This document shows, piece after piece, positions 28,601 through 43,600 of a stretch of 64,000 nt of DNA; within the stretch, counting starts at the first letter, position 1, and each line of letters begins with the position of its first letter. The notes under the pieces were generated by a model, which was not told the DNA's origin, ran no database searches, and was given only the letters and a program-made list of their open reading frames with translations. The translations under genes and the position numbers were made by a program. The stretch comes from Limnoperna fortunei (lineage: Eukaryota; Mollusca; Bivalvia; Mytilida; Modiolidae): positions 21,477,714 through 21,541,713 of the forward strand of contig OX104122.1 of NCBI GenBank assembly GCA_944474755.1, written 5' to 3'.

Positions 28601-31600
28601 GATTATGTTGTTGTTTGTAAATATTCAACAGCGAGTGAACGTAATACGTAAAACGGATAGTTCTGGTGCTAATAAGCGAAGATTTGCAGATATTACTAAC
28701 TTGGAAATTAATGAAATCATTAAGAAAAGAGTTTTTTTTACGAAATATTTACGTGAAACGGAGATGTCAGTTAGTTTGAAAACCGCGGACCCTCATATCT
28801 TTGTAAATTTTATGCAGAAGCAAGGATTGAGGATGGGACATTATACAAGAAATAATCACTACAAACATTTCGTAATGGATTATGTGGATATTTTATCGAT
28901 TTTCGAGAAATAAACATTATGAAAGACAGTCACTTTCAGGAATAAAAAAACCGTGTATATTCCATTCATGATTTAATAAATTATGTAATAAAACAATTAC
29001 TACACCTGAACTTGATCAATATGAGGTTTTATGGAGCATGGTAGAATAATACTCGGCTTCGCCTTGTTCAATATTATTCTACCCTGCTCCATAAAACCTC
29101 ATATTGATCTCGTTCAAGAGTAGTAATTGTATAATCATCATTCACTGAAAGTAATCTAGAGATATACACAAGTAACTGTTAACTGTGTGTGATCATGGAA
29201 TTTTCTTAATAATCTTACACTGATCTATTCAGTATTTGTATTTTTATATGTTATATAGGGTGACAAAGAAACTTTTCACACAGTCACTGTAAGTAATTTA
29301 CATAAGAATTGCCACAACCATAAATTTATCCAGGCATTAACTCTGAAGCATCAGAAATACAGAGCAAATAACTATATATTTATAAATTGTCAGCAGTAGA
29401 TTAAATTGTTGTCCGTCAGTGGTATTCAAACTTACAATGTTTGAATTCTGTGGCATCACATTCGTCTGCACCATGTCCAGTGCCAAAACCATGCATGCAC
29501 ATGCGCTCACACACACATATCCATAGAAAGAATAGAATTTTTTTTTTATTAAAAAGGCACGTCTAAATGTTTAACAATACATAATACCTTTAAAGTCTTC
29601 ATGACCTCTGCCATTTTGTTTTTGGTGTTGTGCATTCCAAGAATGTTTAAGAAATTAATAATTGAACCCAATTTAAGATTTCTCAATGAGAATTTCTTAA
29701 AAAAACTGTCAGCTTTTTTAAGCAAAACACTGAATGCATCTGTAAAAGAAATAAAATAATGTGGAATTTAAAAGATACATGTGACAAAGATAAAACTCAA
29801 TGAACTAAACAGATCAAAAGATCATTTGACTACCATTCTGGCTACAAAACCACAATGATGGTGGAGGACCAGTCTAATATGACATCCTTCAAATGCTTTG
29901 GAAACAAACCTCTATTTAAATATCCAATAAAATATGGCTGTTCCAGCCATTTCAAAAATCACTGTGTGCTGATGTTTTTGCTTGCTGTTTGTATTACGAA
30001 AATCCAATAGAAAAAATGTTTCCACAATAACACTGTCCGTATTTTATACGATGCCTTTTGTTGTTTACATGTCACAAATCATCTTTGGGACCTTGCATTG
30101 ATTGCAATGACATTCATTGGTATTCTGACAAACCGCAAGACTTTCTCCCCTCCACCGCAAACGCATTTACTGTATCAAAATGAAAACACAACCAAATTTC
30201 AAAATGCTGATTAACTGAGGAAAATAACTGTTGATTTGAATTTGCACCATTTTAGATCTACAACAGGGGCATAAGCTTGACCAAATGCTGTAAGCAGTTT
30301 TCATTTGTCACGCAAACACAGCAACAAAGTCACAGACAAGGTGACTGATGTAACGAAGCATTCAATTTTGTCGTTCTTTCTTCTGATTGTTAAATTATAT
30401 TGTATTAGGTTAATAAATCAAGCACACAAGAAATTCATATTTTGTTGTTTAAAATTAAGGCACACCATTAAAGGTTACCAATTTTTTTTTAGTACTGTAC
30501 AAAGACTGGGAAAAGACTAAAATCAATCTCAGCAAATGAGGTCATACTGGCTACGTTCCACATTCTGCTACACTACGCTAAGATATCACCTCTGCCACAC
30601 AAGCTTGAGCTTTCTGTATAAACTCCACTATTCTGTCCAAATTATAGAAATACAAAGAAATCATCTCGTGCATGCTGCACACTTATTTTTAACCATAGTT
30701 AAGCAAAATTTAAATTTGAATTTGAAAATTAAATTAGGTTGACAGATTTTTTTATATACTGGATATTACATGTACAACTTAGATAATCTCAAAATAAAGA
30801 TGAAAACGATTATCTATGGTTATAGTTTAGTTAACCCATATAAGTTCATTCAATAAGTATGAAATACTATTTAAAATGTGAAATCAAGTAATCAATTAGT
30901 TTGTTATTTTAAATCCTATTATATAGAGGTTAACAAATTCACAAATATGAGAGGAACTAAATTTCTTCTGAGGTAGAAAAATATGTAGCCTTTGTTTTGG
31001 AGATTCGACTAAAATGTGCCTTGTGTTCAATATGGAGACAGAATTGGCTTTGCAATGGTTTTTTTTTTTATCAATTTGTGCATGCTAGAAGCTGTGCCCT
31101 TCTGCCCTAAATTATTTCTAGCTGCAAAACTGTATAGGAAGTACCAGTATTAGTTTTGCAGTCAGGAAGCCTAGACACAATGCATGAATTTCACTCCAAT
31201 TAAACTTTAGTCCTGTTCTTAAACAGCAATTTAACCTTTTTTACCTGAAGCAAACCTGACCATATTGTTTCTGTATTTTGTAGCGAACTCCAAGGAGGAA
31301 TACAAATCATGTGGAGAAGTGTCACAATTAAGTCACATGGTGACAGGATACAATGAGGCAGAATACAAAATATATTTTGGGGTTGACACTAAATTACATG
31401 ATTTAACAGAGGCAGGATACAATAACTGTAAAAGGCACACTATAGCTGAGTTGAGATACCATTCAAAATGCAAAATACCGTTTCCAAATTGTGTACAAAA
31501 TGTAAACAAAATCAAAAGTATCATGGACTAGAATGAATGATTGCATTGGAATCCCTTTTTAAATTAAACAGCAAATGTTTTGTAAGATCCAACATCATAA

Positions 31601-34600
31601 ACTTAAGTAATATATACACATGCATAGCATTGGCAGGTCTAGTTAGTTTTTCCCAACAATGGCAGGCAAACACTCCTTCATTCAAGAAGCATTTACCAAT
31701 ACCAGATTAATTATCATGGAAAACATCAAAATTTCACTTTCAAAAATTTTTCATGTAACTTTACATTTGACCAAATTTAAGGTATATCAATACATCTTGA
31801 CTTTATTCTATTCAGTAGAAAACTAGTAAGCTTTGTCAATAATGTTTAGTCAAGCACACATTAAGTGAGACGCATCCGCAACATCAGTGTTGAAAGACAT
31901 GGGATTAAAAGTAGATAACTAACTAACTTAACCACTAGGCCATCTCGGCCCCACTGATGTATACTAAACAACCTGATTAATTATAGTATTAGAGGTTCAA
32001 ATTTAGTAGTATCAAAAGGAATCTGAAATTACTCTGTCTTCAGGGCTAGACATAGATCTGCTACAATGGTACATTTAAATGCTTCCACAATATGTAAACT
32101 CTACAAAAATGTGTAAAATTTAAGAGATGTAATCTATTAACTTTAATGCTGTATTTAATAAAAAGGTCATGGTTGTATGGCTTGTTAAACTCTACTTATG
32201 ACACCCAAATCTCAGAGACCTTTGAAAAGACTGTAACAAAAGTTTAGTTAATATAAAAAAGTCTGTAACAACAGTTTATTTAATATAAAATAGTTTTAAT
32301 GTATGAAGACAGACAGAAAAAGTTAAAATGCTCGATAATGCATTCAGAAATACAAATACTTATTATTATGTATATGTCTATTATGTATGAGAACTTAATA
32401 AAAAGCCTTACATAATATCACTTACCACCAGACAAAAGATTAATGTTGTTTCTTGATTTTTTCACTTTTTCAAACATACTATCTTCATTTGCTGTTTAAA
32501 AACAAGATGATTACATTAAATGAATAAATCAGTATGTATATAAATTTTACAGTAGTAAAGTACAACACTGGTAATGAAATCTTTTCCACATTTTATATGA
32601 AACATTGTTAAAAAGTAAGTGAACATTTATAAACTTTAAGATCAACTATAAACATTTATACAAAAGAATATTTTTAATAATATTACCAAATCTATCTTTA
32701 GTGTCTAACCCAGGTCGATTTCCAAAAAAAGACGGCATTTCCATAGGCTTAAAGTTTTTATGTCCTAACTTTGGACTTGTGTCTACATTTTTTTTCCCTC
32801 CAAATCCTATAATTACACCAGCTGCAATTGTTGTATCCTAAAATTAGTAGACATTAATTTATATAATAATATATTCCACATGAATTTGATGTTCATACTT
32901 AAGATTTGCATTATGAATATAGTTGGAAAATATTCAATTTATTTTCTAAAACAAATCTCAAAGTTTACACTTATAACTGGGCATCGTAAAAAAAATTATT
33001 TGAAAATGTAAAATAATGTATAAAATATGACCACATGATCATAGCTGATGTCCATTAATTCTCAATGGGGAAACCTCAGTAATGTTAAACAGTAACTTAT
33101 ATTATGTGTCAGATACCATAAATACAAACTGATAATCATCACACTTCTGAGTCCAAGGCTGCAGCTTGATTCCTCTGCCTTGTATAAACCCTGTTGGGTC
33201 GATGAACCCGCCATTCTTATGGAAAGACACATGTATATGATTAACACAATCAGAACGAGTAGCTGTTCCAATTGTAACACCCGCAGCAATCTACAAAATA
33301 CAAATCTTTCTTACCAAACAAATTTCATGTATTAATAGTATTTATAATGTGGAATACTGTATTTTTGTATCGTGTACATATTGTTTGTATTTAGAATAAA
33401 ACTTGTTTTTATTCATTCCGACTGAATGATTAAATATTGTCTTGTTTTTATTTTAGTTAATATTTGTTAAACTGTAAGTTGGATTTAATAAGTCGGGTAA
33501 TTCTGGTTTTAATATGAGTAGTGGTCACTTTCGGTCATTTAGTATCGATTTTTATCTGACAACTTGTCCGGCGCATTTCGACCGGTTTTGAAAGTAAAAA
33601 AAATTCTATTCTTATACCTGTCTACTCACTGTACACTTGGTCATCGTGCAGAAAAGACGCATAGTATTGTTGTACTTTACTTTGACTGAATTATAGATAC
33701 TTTTTGGTAAGCCTTATTTCTTTCTACTTTTAAATTAGTTTTTCAGTCAGTTCTGTTTAAGACAATTTATATTTGCAGAACTAATATTTTAATAAATTGC
33801 ACATTTTATTGTGGAATTGACCCAATGAGAGTTTGAATGGCATATGTGATATTTTAAACTAAATTAATTCTTACAATTGATTTAATACAATAAATAAACT
33901 AGTCTTAAATTTATATTTTTTGAAAATAGTAATTGAAATACTTTACATTTTAATCTTCCGAAATAAAGTTTATTGTGAGAATCGGTAATTCTATTTAAAA
34001 CAGAATTAACAGTAACTGTAAATATAATTAAACATTATGCAGGTTTAAACATATAAGTTATTACTGTAATTTTTATGTCAGTTACACTCTTGTGTAATGG
34101 TTATTTAAGAATGCCTAGTGGATGTCTTTTCGCACCATATGTGAGGTAAGGTTAATCATAATTTTATATATATATATATATTTAGGCCACACCAATTTAA
34201 TTTCTTGTTCTTCGGATTTTTGTCATTTTAAAATGAGGCGAGCGAGCAAAATAATAATTTTAATATTATTTTTTTTATTTATATATTCGCAAAATATTCA
34301 GAATTGAGCATACTACATGTATATGCTTACCTGAAGTTAACAAAAGCATGTAAATGAATAAACGAATTATATTTTGTAATTATGGGTTCATCATTCAAAG
34401 CATGTGCAATAAATTGCACCTTTATTTTAAACAATTCAGTATTGTAGGTCATATCCAAGACTTTCAAAGCATTAGAGACACCTGGAAGCAAAAGAATGCC
34501 TGTCACATCTTCATTTGCAAAAACAATTTAGACCTTAAAAAAATGCACAACTGACTGCAATGTTCATCATTTTTTGATGAAGATTTCTAGAGGAATGAAT

Positions 34601-37600
34601 TTTAAAATGTCATAAAATAAGTTATATCCCATTCATTGTGTTTGCCTTAATATTCCCATTTAGTGAGACTTCTCCTTTTGATCGAACAGCCACAGACAAT
34701 CCAAAATTATCGATACATGGTGTCCAATGTCCAAGATTTTAGAGAAAAAGTTCAAGTCCAAGCAGTGATATGAAAAATGTCAATAAGACAACTACATATG
34801 CTGACTCTAAATAAAAATTACTTAAACTTTTCCACAAAAAACACTGAACAACCACTACCAGTCATTTCATTCTCTTTTTTTTCATGTTGGACATATCACA
34901 ACCCTTGCAACAATGTCAACAAATTTAATAAGCTACAACATTGTAGTTTCTGTGGTCAAACATTTATCTCGGTGGAGATAAAAAAAAATCGAAGGAGCTA
35001 CACTATTATTGAGGCTACTAGTTCACCATGCAACTAAAAATTTCAAAGAGTGAGTAGAATTAAGTTTTTTGGTCATCTACTATAAATACAAATATTACTC
35101 AGGAACCTTTATTTCAAATTTTTTATTCAAATGTTCCAGTATCCTCATTTCGTTTATTATGTCGGTGCTAAGTTTGAAATCTTTGATTTCGACACATCTT
35201 TGAAAAAGCTGTGATGACGCACCACCACTGAAATAAATCGGCCTGTTTTGGACAACCATGCATCTCTTTATGACAAATATCCATACTACTAAAACGACAT
35301 TGTTGTTTCATTTGGTTTCCTTTTCCAAAATACATCAATATTTTTGTTTGTGATGCAATAAAACGGCATGTAACATTAAGTGCTAACAAGATTACGATTT
35401 CAAAGAGTAAAATAAGAAAAATTCCGGAGAACTTTCGGGGAGTGGGGAGCGGAATTTTTTTTTATTATTATTTTTTTGATTTTGATAAAATATGTTTATG
35501 TGTGATTACGTTTATGTAAGATGCTCACCATTTTTGTAGTGTACTGTGTTCATATTTTTCAAATATGAATTAAGTAATTTTATTATATATTTAAAAGATC
35601 AGTGGACTTATTATTGTTTTTGTTTTTAGGGCTTCTATCCACTGGATTTTTTATGTTCATCATATATACAAACATTTACATAATGTTGAAATAAAGAGAT
35701 ATTTGAACCCTTGGATAATCTTGTATATATATTGCCTGAAGGGATAATCCTACTGGTTAACATAACTTGACTCGATTATTACTTTATATGCACAAACACA
35801 GACTGAAAACCGTATCACTTTTCTGCTATGGAGAGCAGGGAGTATAATAAATCCTTCAATAAGGATGATCCTACAAAGCTAAAAATTTCAGTATTGTATC
35901 ATTAAAAATTGCTAAGAAAAATGAGATAGATTACAATTTCATGACATTAGGAAAAAATTGAAGGTAAAGTAAGTTTTCACAGAGGTCTAAAAAAAAAATC
36001 TCACAATATGGCATGATCAAACAAGACTACAAAAAAATATCAGTATTGCATCATTTATCATTGCTGAGAAAAATTTCACTGAAAATGGTTACAGATAATT
36101 GAAAATTACCAAGTCTTAAAACTGGAACAATATGGCAAAACCTTATAAAGCTACGAACAAAATTTCAGGATGATTATCACACTCATATTGCTGAGAAAAA
36201 TGTAATGGAAAATGGTTATGGACGGACATTCAGGCCTGTACAATAACTTTTTTTAAACTTGTCCCTTTGGACAAGTAATTTTCAAAATTTTTTGTCCGAA
36301 TGAAAACATCACTTGTCCGAAAATTTTGACCCAGAACATCCAAAATTTGTATGTTTCAATGACTTGGTTAAAAACAATACATATTATGCTTAGCTAAAGT
36401 TACGATAGATTGAAACCGAATTTCGTCAGATCCATGTGTGTGTTGATGTTTCGATGTCAAATTAGTTTTACAACTATTATCGGCAACCTCAGTTCCTTCA
36501 AGCGTTCTCTTGATCACGAATAAGTTTGTATACTGGTCCCATCGCAGCTTGTAGTTAGGGCTATGCATACGTAGTTTCGAACCAGTGCTAAGTAATTTGC
36601 ATAAATTTGTTGACATGTTATCGGCAATGAAAAAAATGTAATGGATAATAAATTCAGAAAAAATTATTGACCAAACTCGCATTTTCGAGAAAAGATACTT
36701 CATTTCTTTATGATACTTCATCATAGGCTTATTCAACTTATTTTGAATGTTAAAAATCTTTGAGTGCAAATTGTAGGAAAGTAAATTACATAAAATTGGT
36801 ATTGCCGTAAAAAAATTCTGCGGTTTTTTGGGTTTTTTTTTTTTAATTGGAGAAGGATACATACAAAAAATATAAACATGCATTTATACTCATCTAGAGT
36901 GCTGAACATAATACAGGTCTTAAGGTTGCTTATTGTCTCAATGGTGTAAGATTGAATCTTGATAATGGTGAGCAAAAATATGCCTTGTCTTAATAGACAA
37001 GTATGTAAGATAAGGTGGGTTTGTCAGATATAGTCTTGTCATATTTGGTAAAATAAGCACATGTTTCTATCTGAAAACACATAGTATAAGTAAGACTACT
37101 ATATGATGATACTAGTATAGTTTGCTTTTTATCCATTTGTCTAAAATATAATGGATTTTTTTTCCTTTGTAGAAAATGTTATGCATCTGCAGTGCATTTC
37201 ACAACTAGAGGCTCCCAGGAGCCTGTAATCGCTCACCTGGAATCCAAATGACTTAAACTATATTAAAATTTTTGAAATTAACAGTTTCAGTCTAGTTGTT
37301 ATAGCTTTTAAGGTACTGTGCAAAAACTAAACATTTCTTCAAAAAATTTGTTAAATACAATAACTCCTATAAGGTGCCATCGACAATTTCTGAAAATTTA
37401 ATGGTTTTTAGGCATTGTCCTTTAGGGTACTTTAGAAATTTACAGTTTTACTCTACTAATAGGTGTGTTATAGACTAATTTATAATTAAAAAACTGTTCA
37501 TATGTCCAAATTCATAATGAAAGGGCAATAACTCCTATAAAGTCATCTTGCAATTTTTGGACTAAGCAATCATTTGTAGGGCTTCTATTGCTGATCATTT

Positions 37601-40600
37601 GTGCAATTTACAGTTTTAATCTAGCTACTATAGTTTTCAAGATACAGGACAAAAATTGAAAATTTCATAACAAAATTGTCATTTAAGGGCAATAACCCCT
37701 ATAAGGAGTCATCTGACAATTTAAGACCAATCAAGTGAATTGTAGGGTTTTTTTTGCTGATCATTTTTGCAATTTATTATTTCACTCTAGCTGTTATGGT
37801 TTTTAAGTTAAAGGACAAAAACGGAAAATTTCATAAAAAATTGCAATTTAAGGGCAATAACTCCTATAAGGAGTCATCTGACAATTTCAGACCATCAAGT
37901 GAATTGTAGAGTCTTTATTGCTGATCATTTGTGCAATTTACAGTTTCAATCTAGCTGCTATAGTTTTCAAGTTACAGGACAAAAACGGAAAATTTCATAA
38001 AAAATTGCCATTTAAGGGCAATAACTCCTATAAGGAGTCATCTGACAATTTCAGGCTAATACAGTGAATTGTAGGGCTTGAATTCTTGATCATTTTTGCT
38101 ATTTACAGTTTTACTCTAGCTGTTATAGTTTTAAAGTTACAGGACAAAAACGGAAAATTTCATAAAAAATTACCATTTAAGGGCAAAAACTCATATAAGG
38201 AGTCATCTGACAATTTCAGACCAATCAAGTGAATTGTAGGGTCTTTATTGCTGATCATTTGTGCAATTTACAGTTTCAATCTAGCTGCTATAGTTTTCAA
38301 GTTACAGGACAAAAACGGAAAATTTCATAAAAAATTGCCATTTAAGGGCAATAACTCCTATAAGGAGTCATCTGACAATTTCAGACTAATACAGTGAATT
38401 GTAGGGCTTGTATTGTTGATCATTTTTGCTATTTACAGTTTTACTCTAGCTGTTATAGTTTTAAAGTTACAGGACAAAAACGGAAAATTTCATAAAAAAT
38501 TACCATTTAAGGGCAATAACTCATATAAGGAGTCATTTGACAATTTCAGACCAATCAAGTGAATAGTAGGGCCTTTATTGCTGATCATTTGTGCAATTTA
38601 CAGTTTCAATCTTGCTACTATAGTTTTCAAGTTACAGGACAAAAACGGAAAATTTCACAAAAAATTGCCATTTAAGGGCAATAACTCCTATAAGGAGTCA
38701 TCTGACAATTTCAGACTAATTCAGTGAATTGTAGGGCTTGTATTGTTGATCATTTTTGCTATTTACAGTTTTACTCTAGCTGTTATAGTTTTAAAGTTAC
38801 AGGACAAAAACGGAAAATTTCATAAAAAATTACCATTTAAGGGCAATAACTCATATAAGGAGTGATCTGACAATTTCAGACCAATCAAGTGAATTGTAGG
38901 GCTCTTATTGCTGATCATTTTTGCCATTTAGAGTTTCACTCTACCTCATATATTTTTCAGGTTATATTGTAAATACCAAAAATTTTGTCAAAAATCATCA
39001 AAAAAGGGCAATAACTCCTACAAGAAGTCAATACACAACTTCGCACTAATAGCAACTATTGTAGACCTTAATGTGCTGATCAATTTGAAGTAACGGTTTT
39101 CTCTATAGCTATTATAGTTTTTTAGATAATGATCAAAAACCTGTGTTGACCCCCATGTTCTATTTTTAGTAACAGCGGCCATATTTGTCTGTTGATCAAC
39201 ACCCTGGGTACAAACTTGAAACTAGGAACCCTAAGGATGATTGTGGCCAAGTTTGAAAAAAATTGGCCCAGTGGTTTCAGAGGAGAAGATTTTTTTTAAA
39301 AGTTTACGACGGACGACGGACGACGGACGACAGACGACGGACGACGGACGACGGACGCCAAGTGATAGCAATAGCTCACATGGACCTTCGGTCCAGGTGA
39401 GCTAAAAAGTTGTAAGTGCAAAATCTAGTGTGTGTTGGTGTAAGAGCCAAATTAGTCCGGACAGACCAATATTACTAGGAAAATATATCTGTGGTTACTA
39501 ATTTTTCTAGATAAAATAGTCCATGTCTAGTAAATTTAGTCTGGAGAACAATTTTCCTGTAAAAACAAAAACAAATTTGATAATACAGACTATTTTTACT
39601 ATTTAGGATTTTGTAATTATGCTTACAATGAAATATAAAAACAATGGAAAGAAATTTGTGTGAGCCTGAAAACAAGCTAGAAAAATAGCAAGAAAATCAA
39701 TCAAACAACAACGGTGTAAGACAAATACAAATTCATCTAAACATAACTGCAATAGCTCACATGGGACAAAAACAGAAAATTTCATTAAAAAATTGCCATT
39801 TAAGGGCAATAACTCATATAAGGAGTCAAAATGGCAAAAATCATCAATTTAAAAAAATCACCAATGATAGACAAGGGTTTGTTTGTTTCATTCAAGTAAC
39901 AAAACAATTACTGACTAATATGAGGTAGCTATGGGGATTTTTACACCCTCAAAAATTATCATACACCTCACCAGGGATCTGGAAATATACCCTACCCATT
40001 TTGGTCATTTTCCCCCTAAGAAATTACCAAATTCCAGAGTAATGAATATTAGTTGTTGACGTGCAATGGGTTCCTATTTCTTTATTATAAGATGACATGT
40101 TGTCTATGCAACAAAATAATGGTAAACAGTGTTATTTTGATGCATATCCATCATTCCGGAAAGTTTTTCATTAACCGAAAATAGGAAGTTGTTATCTAAT
40201 TGACACAAATTTGGACTAGAATTTATACTGCGGTGGACCACGCTTTTGAAAGTTTTTATTATATAATAAAATAATCATTTTTGTTCTCATCATTTCAATG
40301 AATTTGTATTTGAAATTGGTTTTCTCTCGTCATTAATTGAAGCATATAGCCTACCCTTCTTTCCACATAATCCTCATCATTTGGATGTCTAACATTAGGT
40401 GCAGGATTAATGTTCTGTATAACCACTTCTACATCTTTTAGGAATCCTCCTGTAGTTTTTATTTTAACTTCATTGTTATTGTCAGACAGCATTATAAATC
40501 CGGGAAAAGGAGACACAATCTGAAAGAGACATATAAACCACTCCATCAACTTGTATTAGTTGTTCAAGTATCTGTTCCAGTCAACAAATGAGTACAGGTC

Positions 40601-43600
40601 AGATGGTAAGATTGGAATATTGATGTAAATAAATAAAACCACTTTTGTTTTATTTAAGAAATAGTTCATTAAGGCTATGGTTTATCATTGTTTTACTATG
40701 GAACAGCCATACATGTATCATTATTTTATTCCAAGCTAATAGCGAGAAATAAAATAACAACATAAATGGAAAGCATTTGGTTTTCTCGTCATCTCATCTC
40801 AGTGCTGTCACCATTCGATGAGATACAGACAAGAAATGCATCTCGTTTAAAAAACAAAAAAAAATTTGTATGTAAATACCAAGTATGTCTCATAATTAAA
40901 ACCGATAATAATAGGTTTAAACTAGATATCAGTGAGATGGTATCCATCTCTGAGGGCCCCGCAGCCCTTAAGGTCAATATTCAAGGTCAAAGTTATCAAC
41001 CCTAGTATGCGACACATCGCCTTGATATTATCTACCCACATTCCAAATATCAAAAGCATACCTCAAAAGATAAAAAAGTTACAGCTCAGACACAAGTTTG
41101 TCATTCAGAAAGCAATAATGTGACCTTAAGGTCAAAGTTCAAGGTCAAAGGTTATCAACCATAGTATGCGACACATTGCCTTGATATTATCTACCCACAT
41201 TCTAAATATCAAAAGCATACCTCAAAAGATAAACCAAGTCCTGTAATTTTCAATAAACTTTAAAAAGGACCATCCAAACAATATTGCTAGAAAGTTTTGT
41301 TTCCATTGGTTAACCGAAGATTTTTTTTAATTTGCCCATAGGGTGTGAGCCATTTTGATTTTCCAATTGGCATAAAAAACACAAACTTTATAAAGGACCA
41401 TCCAAAACAATATTGGTAGTAAGTTGTGTTTCCATTGGTTAATTGGTTTCAGAGAAGAAGCCTTTTTTAACTTTTATTCCATAGGGTCCATTGTTAAACC
41501 AAGTCCTGTGGTGGCGGCCATTTTGAATTTCCGATTGGGATAAAAAACATGAGCTTTATACAGGACCATCCAAACAATATTGCCAGTAAGTTTTGTTTCG
41601 ATTGGTTAAGCAGTTTCAGAGAAGAAGTCTTTTAAACTTTTTCCCATAGGGTCCTATGTTAAACATTGTCCTGCGTTGGTGGCCATTTTGAATTTCCAAT
41701 TGTCATAAAAAACAAAAACTTTATAGAGGACCATCCAAACAATATTGCTAGTAAATTTTGTTTCTATTGGTTAACCCGTTTCAGAGAAGAAAGCCTATTC
41801 AACTTTTTCCCATAGGGTCCTATGTTAAACTAAGTCCTGTGTTGGTGGCCATTTTGAATTTCCAATTGTCATAAAAAACACAAACTTCATAGAGGATCAT
41901 CCAAACAATATTGTTAGTAAATTTTTGTTTCCATTGGTTAACAGGTTTCAGAGAAGAAGCCTTTTAAAACTTTTTCCCATAGGGTCCTATGTTAAACTAT
42001 ATCCTGCGGTGGCGGCCATTTCGAATTTCCAGTTGGCATAGAAAACATAAACTTTATAAAGGACCATCCAAACAATATTGCTAGTAAGTTTGGTTTTGAT
42101 TGGTTAAACGGTTTCAGAGAAGAAGCCCTTTTAAAATTTTTTCCCATAGGGTCCTATGCTAAACTAAGTCTTACGGTGGTGGCCATATTGGTTTTCCAAT
42201 CCAAATAAAAAACACAAACTTTGTAAAGGTCCATCCAATGAACATTATGGTCAAGTTTGGTTTCAATTGACCAAATGGTTTCAAAGATGAAGATTAAAAT
42301 GTAAAAAGTTTACAGACCCCAACGACGACTAAGCGACAGATGCAAAGTGATAACAATAGCTCACCTGACCCTTTGGGTCAGGTGAGCTAGAAAGTTACAA
42401 CCCAGGCACGATTAGTTTCAGACAGACGGACGGACACAAAAACAGACAGATGGACAGACTGGTCACTATAGGCGTCCGCCACGAAGTGGCGGGGCCCTAA
42501 TAACAATTAAGAATTATTTCTCACACAACAACTTGAACTTCTGATTTTTTATTTAATTTGATATCCCTTAGAAAACCAACCCATATTTAGAGTTATTTTG
42601 TTGTGACAACAATAATAAACAATGGATATATATAGCTTAAGGTATGATTTACCTTAGAAACACAAACTTAAGACAGAAAAATCAACAACATTGTTAAAAT
42701 GTTACTTTCTACATTGAATTTGTTTCTACGATGCTCAAGATACCTTCATTCGGAATTTCTCTAAACATGACGACGACATCCGGTTTTATATATTATATTC
42801 AAAAATATTTTAAAATATAACACAAACGATTAAAACCAAATACAACTAAATAAAAAACATTCCACCAGATACTTTACTAGCTTTATTAAATTTTAATAGT
42901 GTGAACACACGTACAGAATATTATAAAAGGAAGAAGTTAATGTGCAGAAATTAAAGTTTTACAATGAATATAAAATTCTTTTGATAATTTCAAAAACAGT
43001 CTATAATGCAATGTGAAAAATTAGAAAATTTAATAAAATTATTTATTTACCTTCAGAAGATTACGTCCATAAATAAACGTGTTCAAAAACAAAAACAATT
43101 TATGGGAAATAGCTTTGCTATTTTCAAAGCATATGATGTCACGATGTCAACAATGTGTAAAAAATAATGATATAACAGAATAAAAAGGAAAGTAACGGAA
43201 TCCATATAATGGGTGAAAATGACTTTAATGTACTAGAAATTATCTAACAAAACTTTGATACGCTTTAATTTGGGTTACACAATGTACAATGTGTGTATGC
43301 AAACCGCCTATAGACGGTCTCGGCAGTGGTATTTATGACATCAAAACTGTCTAAAGACATTAGCCGTACAACAAGGGTTAATACATATTCTTCAGAAATA
43401 ATGTCAATCACTACTTACTGTGGCACCTTCATCAATTTCAAGGTCTATACCTCCTTTCCCCCTAGCTGGGTAAAAGCCATTGTGGTCACATCCACGACCC
43501 ATTGTTCTTGTAACATTTGGGAAATTCCTGTGTGCTTTCGGACCAAACAGAACAGCCAGCTGTGACATGGCTGATTCATATCTGAAATTAAAAAAACCTT

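Noticed and set aside
36368..36883. 171-residue minus-strand ORF
   Set aside because: Lys, Asn and Ile-rich with a poly-Lys/Pro run from a T tract; no domain and no acceptor/donor pair fitting the neighbouring phases (exons 9 and 10 already join at phase 0).
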